64,000 nt of DNA from Hanleya hanleyi. Its lineage: Eukaryota; Mollusca; Polyplacophora; Lepidopleurida; Hanleyidae. A model generated the notes under the pieces. That model was not told the origin of the DNA. It worked only from the letters and a program-made list of their open reading frames with translations, and ran no database searches. The stretch covers positions 62,001 through 126,000 of the forward strand of contig JAVTVY010045494.1 of NCBI GenBank assembly GCA_036873755.1, read 5' to 3'. Positions 22,140 through 32,577 of this stretch are shown here, piece after piece (the first letter of the stretch is position 1; each line of letters begins with the position of its first letter). The position numbers were made by a program, and so were the translations under genes.

Positions 22140-22749
22140 TCACTCAACTCCTTTAGGAAAATGTATGAAGAAGCATCTCTTCGCCATATGGTCATTTCGT
22201 TGTATATCACAAACCGAATACTCAGAAACATCAAAGGTTGAAGACAAACTCTTGTACTTTAAGATTGAAAAGTACAAGCTGAATACGGAGTATGTACAAG
22301 TCCATCTCACCTTGGTTAAGAAGTGAAGATCATGATTTACACCAGGGCCGGGGGTCAGCTCATGAATATGAATGGGATGGTTCACCGTAAAAAAAAAACT
22401 CTTTAGATGATGAGAGTGATTATGAAGAAAGCATACATTCTAGAGAGATAGTGTTTGGAAAGGCATGTTTTGGAGTGGGTATACTGACGATATTGTAGAG
22501 AGAAAGCAGTATTTTAATCAAGACCATGACGAAGATGAATCAGGTGACATGGAAAATATATGATTCATTGACATGATATGAGGAATGATGATATCCGTAA
22601 TTTTTAAAGCAACATGTCAGCTCCAAAACAAAAATCATATTGACTATGGAGAAACTATGAAACGGGGTATCAAGCAGAGAAAGGGCTTATTCGAGAAGTT
22701 GGCAACTAAAGGATATGTGTCAGATAGCAATTATTCGGATCCAGGATAA
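22140..22749 (+). pseudogene. Decayed acidic coding region, unidentified
   Basis: Several plus-strand frames read consecutively as protein-like text with frameshifts and stops. 22140-22325 includes SKVEDKLLYFKIEKYKLN. About 22330-22390 gives EDHDLHQGRGSAHEYEWDG. About 22395-22563 gives SLDDESDYEESIHS, then after a shift DSVWKGMFWSGYTDDIVERK and DEDESGDMENI. An ATG at 22585 opens KRGIKQRKGLFEKLATKGYV and ends at TAA 22747-22749. AATAAA follows at 22810. Asp/Glu/Ser-rich runs in successive pieces suggest one formerly coding sequence or several short exons. I do not recognise a family. It may be part of a lost transposase or host gene. Confidence 0.3.
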
Positions 22750-22809
22750 ATACAAGTAAATTGTTAATATTCAAAAGAATTTCACATGTATATATTATGC
22801 AGGAGAAAA

Positions 22810-22815
22810 AATAAA
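22810..22815 (+). terminator. Poly(A) signal AATAAA after the decayed coding region
   Basis: AATAAA lies 61 bases after the last stop of the acidic coding remnant. By itself such a hexamer is common in AT-rich DNA, so the link is only positional. Confidence 0.25.
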
Positions 22816-22858
22816 ATATTTGTGTTTCCAATTTGTGTTAAAACTTATATCTGGTTAA

Positions 22859-23421
22859 CCTTATCTGGCCGGGGCTTTCGAAGACCTGTCCAGGCCTGGG
22901 GAGGGGCCATTTAGCCCCCTCCCCCTAATTATTGTTCTTACCCCTTGAGCTAGGGGTTGAAACTCATCACACTATACCCTCTGGTCAAGCTCTACCAGAA
23001 AATGTGAAACATTCAAGAAGGCCACTTTCATGACGTCACAGTGACTTATTTCCAAAAATGGCATTATTTTGGTCGATTTTTAGTCACATTTTTCGTAATT
23101 TTTCATTTATGCAATTTCTCCGCATAAAGTGCGTGATAAATTAGTAAATGTTAATCTGTTGTGAAATAAAATAATTGTTGCCCACTTTTCATCGCGGAAA
23201 AGCAGAAATTTTAAAGAAAAATGACGAAAACATGGCCGCCATCTTGATTTGCCCATGATCGCGCAACCCTCAGAGGGTTGCGCAAAGAGATTTAAAACGA
23301 CCCCAATATATTAAACTATAAATTCACCGAGTGTCGGCTCTTAATTTTTTGTCGTTCCGGTGATAGTGCAGAAAGTTTGGTAGGGTGGGCAGTTTGCTCC
23401 CCCCCCCCAGGCCTGGTAGGG
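22859..23421. mobile_element. 563-bp TTAA MITE, second subfamily
   Basis: TTAA at 22855-22858 is followed by CCTTATCTGGCCGGGG, and CCCAGGCCTGGTAGGG is followed by TTAA at 23422-23425. The ends match those of 19528-20096 while the interior differs. It holds CATGACGTCACAGTGAC near 23030, CATGGCCGCCATCTTG near 23232, a hairpin GCGCAACCCTC/GAGGGTTGCGC (23260-23286), and GAGTGTCGGCTC followed by TTTGTCGTTCCGG. No ORF of note. Diverged copies lie at 32578-33082 and 50866-51214. Confidence 0.85.
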
Positions 23422-23425
23422 TTAA

Positions 23426-24108
23426 TAAATAAAACAAGTTACATTTTTAAATATTTATTTCAATATTATCCATATAAATACATGGTTGTATAGTAATTAT
23501 TAGCACTGGTATGATGACGGAAATGGAACTCTCACGTGATCAAACATGGCCGCCACTTTTTTTTACAAATAATCACCTGATGAAACATTGTGTTAGCAGT
23601 ATAGTTCCAGCAAATCGTTAGGAACAAAAAAAGACGTATGGAACCCTGTTCGACTCGTTCATAAACATGCGCTATTAAACATTATTCTGTGAAGCTTTTA
23701 TGGATATGACACACGAGATTCACTGTAGTATTGCCTTCTTGAAAATACTAAGGAAATATCATACTTCGTGTCTGTAACGTCATCAAGGTCTGCTGCTGTG
23801 TTCATCTGAACAAGTTTCCAACTCAATTGATCTGAAATCTCATAGAGGAATTGCCTTTCTTTACTCGAAATTTCACCGAGGATATTATCCGGGACCTTGA
23901 GTTTAGTATTATTTCAGAGATATGTCTTCTTTGCTCTGCGAACAGAGTTGATTATCATATCTCAGAGAAGCATGTAGACTTTTGATTGGCTGACAGACCT
24001 CATGTGTGATGCTGTATTGTCAACTTGCTGGTCGAATATATATCGCATACCCCCGTCGCCAAGGGCAACGAACAGGTGTTCACTAGATTCCATCGTCTGC
24101 TAAACAAA
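23426..24108. other. Upstream region of the Crypton-type recombinase
   Basis: No gene seen. CACGTGATCAAACATGGCCGCC (about 23533-23556) recalls MITE interior text. The reading frame of the recombinase is open back to 24025, adding 28 codons, but I prefer the internal ATG at 24109. No terminal repeats were found; Cryptons normally lack them. Confidence 0.4.
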
Positions 24109-24762
24109 ATGGCTGAATCAGGCAAACGTTTCGCGTCTCACACGGACGATGAAGTTGTTGAAAAGCGGGCTAATATTATTCCCAGCAACACAAAAAAATC
24201 GTCCGCCAGAACTTTGAAGTATTACCTGAAAGAGAAGGGACAGAGTGAAGAATTCGAAGGATTCTCGGCCGAGAGGTTAGCAGAGGTACTCAGTCATTTT
24301 TATTTGGATGCCCGAAAACAAGACGGAGAATTGTACAAAACATCCACTCTCGAAAACTTTCGACATTCTCTGAATCGTTACCTGAAGGCCCCACCGTATT
24401 TGAAAACTTTTGATTTGATTAGAAATTCGGAGTTTAATGAAGCCAACGAGTGCTTCAAAACCGCACTTGCAGAGTTGAAGGCATCTGGAAAAGGCGACAC
24501 CGATCATTATGAGCCCATAAACGAGTCCGATCGTTGTAAACTCTACAAGTCTGTTCTCATGTCCCCAAAACCCCCAACTGGGCTTGCAAATAAAGTTCAG
24601 TTCGATGTACGTCTGTTCTTCTTTAGAAGGGGAGTGGAGAATATGGAAAAGATGACAAAAAACACATTCATCATCAAGCGGGACCCGAAAACTGGGCAGA
24701 TGTATGTGAAAAAAAGGAGGACGGGCCCAGCAAAAAGAGGGTGTTACCGGATTCATGCCTGA
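24109..24762 (+). CDS. Crypton-type tyrosine recombinase, N-terminal part (before frameshift)
   Basis: This frame encodes the N-terminal and first catalytic part of a DUF3504/KIAA1958-like tyrosine recombinase, the enzyme type of Crypton DNA transposons and of host genes derived from them. The start MAESGKRFAS at 24109 has a good context (ACAAAATGG); an ATG at 24025 would add 28 residues of less typical sequence. TSTLENFRHSLNRYL is the DNA-binding core region. FFFRRGVENMEKMTK near residues 167-181 carries the first catalytic Arg. The frame runs off at TGA 24760, but homology to the family moves to the +1 frame near the A-run at 24733-24737. Codon use and GC content look higher than in flanking DNA, as expected for coding sequence. 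No intron is visible. Confidence 0.85.
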   Translation: MAESGKRFASHTDDEVVEKRANIIPSNTKKSSARTLKYYLKEKGQSEEFEGFSAERLAEVLSHFYLDARKQDGELYKTSTLENFRHSLNRYLKAPPYLKTFDLIRNSEFNEANECFKTALAELKASGKGDTDHYEPINESDRCKLYKSVLMSPKPPTGLANKVQFDVRLFFFRRGVENMEKMTKNTFIIKRDPKTGQMYVKKRRTGPAKRGCYRIHA

Positions 24763-25495
24763 AGAAGAAGTTTCCCCGTTCTGTCCTGTTGCTTCATTCG
24801 AAAGTTATATCTCCAAACTCCATCCGAAATGTGATCGCTTGTGGCAGTACCCGGTTGATAGTTTCCTCGACGACGATAAAGTTTGGTATTATAACAAACC
24901 TATTGGGAAACACCGCTTGGCAGCCTTCATGACCAACCTGGGCACTCGTCTGAAACTTTCTGAACCATACACTAACCACAGTATACGAGCAACCGGCATC
25001 ATCATCCTTGGTAGAAACAACTATTCAGCATCTCAAATAATGGCTGTCACAGGTCACAGATCTGTCTCGTCGCTGTCGGTTTACCAGCGAGTAAGTGATG
25101 GCGAGAAACTGCAAATGGGCCACACGGTTGCGTCAGTAACCTTTCCTGACACCATGGGTTCAACCCGAAAGACGAATACCGGTACGCATACACTTCCAGT
25201 AAATGTTCCTGTCAACCCCCATCCTGCAGAAACTGTGACATCATCTTCTCAGTATCCTGCACCCACGTCAAATGATGCCACGCCGGCCGTGTTACACGCC
25301 CAGGATGTACGAGCAGAAGGCCATGCCGACGACTTTGATTTTGATCTTAATCAGCTGTTTTGTGAATTCGACAGCACCGCTGTCCCGCCCACATCGTGTG
25401 ACATTCCCACAGCTATCCTGGTCCCCGCAAATCCCTCAGCGCCAATGTTCAATAACTGCACAATAAATGCAATCAACATAATCGTGCGAAAATGA
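24755..25495 (+). CDS. Crypton-type tyrosine recombinase, C-terminal catalytic part (after frameshift)
   Basis: This frame is shifted by one base from the preceding ORF and continues the same enzyme. Family similarity begins slightly before the nominal ATG (KEGVTGF). PFCPVASFESYISKL is the usual DUF3504 segment. NHSIRAT supplies the H-x-x-R pair (His75 and Arg78 of this frame), TGHRS the next His (101), and SVYQR the nucleophile Tyr (110). All visible C-terminal catalytic residues are present. A Pro/Ser/Thr-rich and acidic tail of about 130 residues follows, including DFDFDLNQLFCEFDS, and ends at TGA 25492-25494. The tail may be a regulatory or interaction region. Only the single-base shift near 24735 separates this from an intact enzyme, so the element is young, recently broken, or misread in the assembly. 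Confidence 0.85.
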   Translation: MPEEEVSPFCPVASFESYISKLHPKCDRLWQYPVDSFLDDDKVWYYNKPIGKHRLAAFMTNLGTRLKLSEPYTNHSIRATGIIILGRNNYSASQIMAVTGHRSVSSLSVYQRVSDGEKLQMGHTVASVTFPDTMGSTRKTNTGTHTLPVNVPVNPHPAETVTSSSQYPAPTSNDATPAVLHAQDVRAEGHADDFDFDLNQLFCEFDSTAVPPTSCDIPTAILVPANPSAPMFNNCTINAINIIVRK

Positions 25496-26364
25496 AGCAA
25501 ATACCTATACTTCTGCCAAATTGTGCAGGACAGTTTGATTTTTCCGATTTTTCTCTCGAACTGTAAATTTAAGTCAGTTCATGTTGGTCCTTCTCCTGTG
25601 TGATGTTATGGAAACATGACACAAGTGACACTGTCGAGTGACACGGTGTTGAATTATAGACAGAATGGAAATGTAACAGTTCACACGTGTATTTGAAACT
25701 TACATATCCACGCAACAGATGTGAATCCGGAACGGGTCTTTCGATGTATTTATTAACAAAAGGTATATAATCTAGATATTATACTCGTCGATGGCTATTA
25801 AATATTAAATATGAAATTGAGATTAAGCTTAATGTTCCAGTATTTTATACGTTTCTGATTTTCAGAATAGAACATAAGAGATGAAGCTGAATTTGAAGTT
25901 AGATTGTTCATTCTTTATCACCGAAGCCCACCGGTATTTCACACGGAAACCGGGTTCATTGTTCACGGATTACAGTATATGTTATCGTGATCTTTGCTCC
26001 TCCCTTAGTACGTTTTAAAGATGAGGATTGTAAAAATGATACATTTGTCTTTGTGTTCATTTTTTCCGGTGCATGCTGTGGATCGTTCTGAAACCAGTGC
26101 AAGTCCGATCGAAGTCCGTTCCATTATGTCGGCCTTGAAGTCCAAAGTGATTCGTAATGCTCCTCGGCTGCGCCTCGGGAAAATATGGCGAGAGAAACCA
26201 AATCTCATCCCGTATTACCCCGGAAGGGCGACGTATAACTAATAGTATGCTGTTGTTGATTATGTGTACTTGTCTCCCCAACAATATAATGGTGATAATT
26301 GTCCTATTCCAGAGATAACTGTCCGGTAGGACGCGAGCGGAAGAGATTCAGCATGTGTAATACA
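25496..26364. other. No gene seen downstream of the recombinase
   Basis: AT-rich sequence with no clear poly(A) signal close to the recombinase stop. A plus-strand 73-codon frame (26021-26242) overlaps two minus-strand frames and has no motif. Confidence 0.35.
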
Positions 26365-26497
26365 ACACATATCACGAATCGTTAGATTCTTGGTATGTGC
26401 TTTAGAATGGGTTAACCGGAAGACTATACTGTAAAGTCATGTGGCTCTGTCAGTATGTCGGCACCTCTTCCCACTTCCCTTATATGTGTTGTAATTT
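26365..26497 (+). repeat. R1 family fragment, module a 3' half
   Basis: TATCACGAATCGTTAGATTC, GGTATGTGCTTTAGAATGGG, GTCATGTGGCTCTGTCAGTA and TTATATGTGTTGTAATTTA match 17605-17735 almost base for base. The GGGGCCGTGTGG core is absent. Confidence 0.8.
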
Positions 26498-26549
26498 AGA
26501 GCCTTCGGCAAAATGAATACATGCATACAAAGATTCTATGGTCCACACA

Positions 26550-27180
26550 AGCCTAATTCGGGCCCACTCCTCCATCACTGAAAACAATTCGTTATGTTTG
26601 AGGCTAAGAAGTTTGAAAACGCCACATTATCTGTGAATCAAACTCCATCACGAAATGTAAATAAATCCGAAATGACTACGTCACAGTGACGTCATATATC
26701 CAAAGTATCATTTTTGATTGACTTTCCCGTCGGAAGTTTCGACAATTTCACAGGAAAGTATTATATTATGTGAAATAAAATAGCATTTTGCCTTATTATG
26801 AAGGAAACGTGCCCGCCAGTTTGAATTTAACCAATGCTTTAATCGAGCAGCATGGCTAAGTTAAAAACGGCGATCACGGGGAAGTAATGGTAACTGAAAT
26901 TTGCGTTTTTCTTCACTTACCATCTAAATAATGGCCATTGTTTTTTCGTCGACTTTCTTCAAAATTTTGCCTTTACCTTCATAATACTGCCCGATGCTAT
27001 TTTGTTTGACATCGGGTGATACTTTTTTATGAAAAACTCGGAAACTCGGTCCAAAAACTCGCTCAAAATGCTTCTTTGAAATGTGACGCTATCGGAGCAG
27101 CCATCTCAGATTTCTTTACATCTGTTATTGAGCTTGCTCAAATGTATGGTTGAAATCCGACTCTAGATCGGCCCGATGTA
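26550..27180. mobile_element. Decayed TTAA-MITE relatives (two fragments)
   Basis: The first fragment holds ACTACGTCACAGTGACGTCATA (about 26677-26698) and GAAAGTATTATATTATGTGAAATAAAATAG, as in the second MITE subfamily. The second fragment (about 26900-27150) has diverged text with ATTGAGCTTGCTCAAA and GCAGCCATCTCAGATTTCTTTACAT. Termini are lost. Confidence 0.5.
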
Positions 27181-28075
27181 CTCAGTCAAGCTCTGTAGAA
27201 CTGTACATTAAAATGGGATCCGTGAAACTGGGTCGCTCCTTGAACATAAAGTATTCTCAATAAAACGCGACCAGAAACGAAATATCTTCACTGACCTAAC
27301 ATCCCTGACGTTGCAAGGCGAGCATATTGTGTGGGCACGTTTTGGGTCGAGTGACTCAAGGAGGTATCTATCATAACGCGATGACTTAGACTTGCTGATC
27401 AAAGCTTCCGGTGACGACCTTGTTAACAACTCAGGAAATTTAGAGTCTGTGGAATACATTTATTCCATGCCTTGAAATCATCAACACTGCTACGAGAACA
27501 AGCTATTGGTTATCTTCAAATTCTCATCTCTTTAGCTCACCAAATCGATGAATAGTTGACAATTATCAACTGTTCCCAATACATTCTCTCTTTGTTGGAA
27601 GACAGCGTTCGGCAATTTCCTTTACATAACGAATGTTTAAGTAGATCAATGCGCATATGGAGATATAACATGGGGATTTTAATCGCATTAATCAGAACAG
27701 TCTGAACTTCGAAATAATAGAACTCGGACACCTCACATTATGATAAAAGTAAATAAAATATTGATATCGGCAACAACAGAACCATTCATACCTATTCATA
27801 GCGTTTGCAAAGCGAAATACATGTATGTCCGACAAAAAGGTGGACCACTCATATTCAATGGTCGGTGAGGCGAAGGGTGCTTCTTTGAATATAGGTAATG
27901 CATACGGTGCCCCCAACAAGTCATACACATTCAATTTCAGCTAAATGGCAACTTTACAAGGGCCTCGGAAATGATCCCCATTCATATTTTTCCGCTTACC
28001 ACCGCTCATGTATAGGAATTAAACACCTCCATTTATCTGATAATCTGTGCAATATGCCCCCGTTTTAGCTTATCA
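27181..28075. other. No feature seen
   Basis: Short frames on both strands without motifs. No repeats noticed. Confidence 0.35.
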
Positions 28076-28079
28076 TATT

Positions 28080-28340
28080 GAGGTCTCTTGAACCTATTGG
28101 CATAAACCCTCGAGCAGAGGGTCATGAGAAAATTCAAAATGGCGGACATGTGAGGTACCAGAAATGTAATGTTTTCCTCATTTTTCATTTTTGAGTTTGT
28201 AATGTATTAGCGTGTCATTGACTTCAACGCAATACAGAACGAATCATTATGCAATCTCTCTCGTGTTTCATTTCATTTAGAAGTGAAAATCACTGAAACA
28301 GATTTAGGCGATCCGTTATTTACATTTATACTAATATGGT
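28080..28340. mobile_element. TTAA-MITE fragment, left half
   Basis: TTGAACCTATTGGCATAAACC, CAGAGGGTCATGAGAAAATTCAAAATGGCGG and TGAGGTACCAG match the 19600-19720 part of the intact element (CAGAGGATCATGGGTAAATTCAAAATGGCGG). The right end is missing. Confidence 0.6.
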
Positions 28341-29740
28341 CGTAAACGGGACTAAACCTGGGTCCCATGAACTGCTAAGTTGAGAAATGTGTACTGCATC
28401 TTTGCTTCAAAATTTGGAGGAATTATTTTCACTTGAATTCTATCCCTTCAGTTCTAAGTCGACCAATCGGTTTTATATGCCACATGGTCCAGCTGTTCGG
28501 TCCCAGAACCTCAGTCTGCTCAGAAATCTTCCGTTTGCTAAAACAAATTTCAAGAGTCATTTCTTTTCTTCAAATAATAGGGCAGCCTGATATTTCGAAA
28601 CAAACACCTTTCCAGTTGGTAGGCGGTTCTGCGTTATTCCCGATAAAAAGAGCCCAATCGGTTATCCAAAATCCAGCTCAAAACTTCTATGCTGTTGAGC
28701 GCAAGATCATGAGATATGGAAACAAGGCTGTACGTATGTCAAACAAAATAAGTGGGCCTAGGTTTTCTGAGTTTGCATCCGTTGCAAAGTTATCCATTCT
28801 TATAATTGGACGGGTCGCATTGTTCGAAAGTTAATGCACTCTTATTGTTTGAAAAGTATATTATAGGAATTTGAATGTTCAAATATTTTTACTGAATACT
28901 TTAGATATTATCAGCTGGGATATTTGCTTCATTCAGTAACGCAGTTGGAGTAGCGCGTAGATGAAAATTGTCACTACATTCTAATTCCTTGAATAATAGC
29001 TTTCGGAAAATATGTAACTCGTGTTGATGAGTTTTTCTTTTGCGATTTAATTGAACAAAACCTGAAAAGGTGTCGAAATTTAAGATAGAGATCATGAAAC
29101 TCGTAAGTAAAAATGGAGCTCTAAACAAGAATACAAGCAGACTAATTATTTGATGATTGATCTGGTTTGTTTTTCGCATTGGTGAAATTCATTTCCATTT
29201 AAGAAGACTCAATTTCAGTAATGCAGACTACACTATTCTTTGCAGAATTCAATAGCCTGCTCGTTGGTGCGGAACTTCCATTTCCATTCTATGTGTCTGC
29301 GGGTTGAAATGTTTTGCACTCAGATGAGTATTATCTTTATATCAGGAACGGACCTTATTATTAGGGATGGGTAATAAGAGAAGTAATTCGTTAGTGTGTA
29401 AGGCGCATACATTTTGAGTTTATTCACAAAGGTTAATCTCATGTGAAATAGAATTAGTTCATAGCAGAGTTTCGTGTATTAATCCTGTGGAATGGGGCAT
29501 AGTTTGTGCACTTTATAGAACAAGAAGCATAGAGATGCATATAGAAACAAGAGAAGCAAATCGATAACGCTCCATATTGACAGGTGGCTCAACCCAGTGG
29601 CACAACGTGGATAATCCGGCATATTCAGGATCAGGCCCCTTGAGTATTTGTTCTACTATTTGGGCTAGGGCATTGGGCCTTCCCAAAATATATATATTTG
29701 GGGCAAGCTCTACAAGAAGAATTAAAACAAAAGATAATCA
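28341..29740. other. No gene supported
   Basis: A 133-codon plus-strand frame (28433-28834) overlaps another frame (28387-28590). Neither has a recognisable motif. Length alone is not strong evidence in this window. Confidence 0.3.
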
Positions 29741-29743
29741 CTC

Positions 29744-30300
29744 CCACCATGTTCACGAAGAGAGAAAACATGATATTCCCTAGTCAACTACTGAATGTCG
29801 CTAGGAGAGAATCAATTGCTAGTCAAACATACGTTAAAAAATTCCCAAACGCTTTATTACAGCTAAAACGAATGTTCGCAATATTCGTCCGTGGTTATGT
29901 TGCAAGCAGATCCTTCACCCTTGTAGGCGCCAAGCACTGGAGCCCATGAGCTTCCCGGAACAGATAAGAAAATATTCGGAGATTTCTTTCTAAGTAGCCC
30001 GTGCCTTGCGCTAATTATGTTTCCACTTCATAGTAGCTGCATCAACTAATTCAGATTATAAACATATAAGTCCGGTGCCAGGCAGCGGGATTTGCTGTTA
30101 TCTCTATTTTGGTAAAGTAAAGGGAAATACGAATGCTATTATTAGTTTGAGAACATGCATACCGCTATCTATAAAACAAAATAATAATAAAAAGACGCTA
30201 AGCCATAAGGTAAAACTGTGTATTGTTCGCTTATAACCTTTTGTGGTGGAAAGTTACGTTCAACAACTTTCAGGAAAACCAGGCTATGATTTGGCCAGTG
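29744..30300. repeat. Segmental duplication A, left block
   Basis: It aligns directly with 37604-38160. Landmarks in order are CCCACCATGTTCAC, GAGAGAAAACATGAT, CAGATC.TTCACCCT.GTAGGCGCCA, ATATTCGGAGAT, GGTGCCAG.C.GCGGGATTTG, GAGAACAT.CATACCG and CATAAGGTAAAACT. The copies are diverged by point changes and small indels (perhaps 75-80 percent by eye). Confidence 0.75.
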
Positions 30301-30604
30301 ACGGATCTTTACCGAATACACCTGGCCGGGTCGTGATCGACAGATTCCAACATTCTTCTCATCTATGTGGTCACGCTTATTATCATATACAACTGTGAGA
30401 CTGGCCCTGGGAAGCGAGTCTATCCATTCTGAACCATTTTTGACTAGTACTTCAAGTAGAAATCACCGCTAAAAAAGGTAAATAAGTATCAGTCAGTCGT
30501 CGTCGAGTTGCCGTTTTGCATGTGATTTTTTCGCTTGCCCAAATTGTGAATATCGCTCCAATTTATTGCCTGTATATGGTAGATTTCTGTCGGTGGACTG
30601 TTAG

Positions 30605-31065
30605 TCCCCGAGGCCGGCTTGGTGTACAGGTCATTCAACAAATATATGCAGGTTTATTATTTTAGTGCGAAATTGAAGCCGTAAGACGTCGGGAATTACA
30701 GGTTAGTTTTCTTGTGAGCATTCTTGCATTTACAAGGTTTATCACATTTTGAGACGTTTATTTCATCAGACGTCCACGATGCTCATCAGATGAGTTATTT
30801 GTTTGACCTGATCTGTCATCGCAGCTATTGATCTAGCGTATCTAATTCCGCGTAAGCCGGTGCCAGGGGCCGTGTAGATACTTCATAGTTTTCACATGAA
30901 CAGCTGCAATAAAAGCGCGGCTGAGATGCTAAGGCTACCTCCGAGAATCCTCCGTTTTCTCGGGTTTGAATGTGAGGTGCCCAGCGATACTTTCCTGAGT
31001 CATATGGTTGTTTTTTAGTCACCAGACGTCGTCAATTTTTCACACCGCTTATATATCGCTCCAAT
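30605..31065 (+). repeat. R1 family copy, module b
   Basis: CAACAAATATATGCAGGTTTATT, CACGATGCTCATCAGATGAG, TAAGCCGGTGCCAGGGGCCG, ACATGAACAGCTGCAATAAA, GATGCTAAGGCTAC, TCGGGTTTGAATGTGAGGTG and CACCAGACGTCGTCAATTTT occur in order. It is collinear with 50060-50500 and with the reverse copy 56811-57260. Confidence 0.8.
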
Positions 31066-31214
31066 TTAAGCTTCGTTTGTGTAAAATTCCGATTCAAAAC
31101 ACTTCTCAACTGCTACGAAAGTTATTCGTATTTTTGTTATTGATGCTACCAAAAGCAATTTGCTATCAAAAGTATCTAATTGATCAGGTTTCCTAAATCT
31201 GTTCTTCGTTGGGT

Positions 31215-31365
31215 TAGGGTCGAAGAGTCATTAAGGAAGCAACTCCATTAATCGCTTTTCATTTAATCGAGAATTTTCGTCATATCGAGAATTCTCCGAG
31301 AGAATATCGAGGGGAAAATATGAAAAAGCGATATCGTTTTCAAAATTCTCGTTTTTTATTCGTAA
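31215..31365. repeat. TATCGAGAATTC-type palindromic cluster
   Basis: ATCGAGAATTTTCGTCATATCGAGAATTCTCCGAGAGAATATCGAGG contains several overlapping inverted words, and AAAGCGATATCG follows. It looks like an eroded relative of the GATATC MITE at 45205-45842. A similar cluster lies at 32265-32505. Confidence 0.4.
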
Positions 31366-31734
31366 AATTTATGTAAATTGAGCTGCGTCTGCCGCTTAAA
31401 GAATAGAATTCTAACGTACCATGTCATCGCGATTTTAAAAGAGACTGCATTGGATTACCACATCTTCAAAAGGCTTTATTTTATTATATTTAATAAATGT
31501 ACATGTAGTCCGGCGACTATCAGATCGGTTAAGCATCTGGGCGCCGAAACGATCCATCGTCGGTTTTGACTATTCAGTCAAACAGGGAATCTCGTCGGCA
31601 TTATATTTTGTTTTCATCTTGTTCTATCCATAATAGCGGACATATACGTTGGAAACACACTTCTGTAAATGTATTTACCATGAGTCTATCAGTGGGGCCG
31701 AGCACATGCATGAGATATTTAGTTTTGCATAGAA

Positions 31735-32165
31735 GCAGAGCAGCTTTTTGCCACATGCCACATCCAAGTTGCCACATGAACAGGTACAATAATAGCGTAC
31801 CTGAGATACAACAATTACAAGCGTCTAGTCCGTCATTCATAATCCAGCCGTCGTCCATTAAAGAATATCCGCGTCCATAATCCAAAGACCTATTCCATTT
31901 TCCACATAACAGTATTAGCACCAAATTCAAAAAGACAATCATAGTATACATAAACATAGGCTTGTTTCCTGCAAGAGATAAGCGGTCAACAGTTTTCAAT
32001 GATGCCGGCAAGACATCATGATGTTCCAAAAATATCAAATCCGTATCGTTAGATTCTTGGTATGTGCTTTAGAATAGGTTAACCAGAAGACTATACTGTA
32101 AAGCCATGTGACTCTGTCAGTATGTCGGTTCCTCTTCCCACTCCCCTTATATGTGTTGTAATTTC
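31735..32165 (+). repeat. R1 module a copy interrupted by R2
   Basis: The left part (CCAAGTTGCCACATGAACAG, AGCGTACCTGAGA) and the right part (GTTAGATTCTTGGTATGTGC to TTATATGTGTTGTAATTTC) belong to one R1a unit. They are split by an R2 copy, so the R2 insertion came after R1. Confidence 0.75.
31817..32045 (-). repeat. R2 dispersed repeat, copy 2, nested in R1
   Basis: GCGTCTAGTCCGTCATTCAT through TTCCAAAAATATCAAATCCG is nearly identical to 21903-22125. The minus-strand open frame persists through the repeat. No clear target duplication separates it from R1. Confidence 0.8.
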
Positions 32166-32264
32166 AAGGGGTAATCTGGTTCCCTAGTCAACAGGTCAGC
32201 AATGTAACACCTTGGACAGGGTACCATGCTAAGCAAAGTCAAAAACAGCACTACTTTCACTCGG

Positions 32265-32505
32265 GTTTTAATCGCTTTTCTCCACTGAGAGCAATTCTCG
32301 ATGAATTATCGACTGATTCGCGATATCATTTTTCTTTCGAGAAACTTTCTCGAATGAAAACCGATCAATAAAGCTAAAGAAAACCGATTTCGCGAATCAT
32401 TCGGTTTTTGTGAATAAAATTATTGATTCTTTATCACCTTGCGAAGTCGCTATATCGAGAAAAGATCACAGATTTCTCAATGAAAACCGAACGATATTTG
32501 GAAAC
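32265..32505. repeat. Second TATCGAGAA/CGATATC palindromic cluster
   Basis: CAATTCTCGATGAATTATCG, GATTCGCGATATCATT, TTCGAGAAACTTTCTCGAA and TATATCGAGAAAAG are short inverted words. Together with the cluster at 31215-31365 it may be the two ends of a broken palindromic MITE. Confidence 0.35.
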
Positions 32506-32577
32506 GCTTCCCAAATAACTAAGCATCAGGGATCGCTCTGTTAATGGATACACTCCATTCCCATGTCATTTTATTAA

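Noticed and set aside
28387..28834. Overlapping 67- and 133-codon frames
   Set aside because: The two frames overlap on one strand in different phases with no motif, so at least one must be chance and nothing favours the other.
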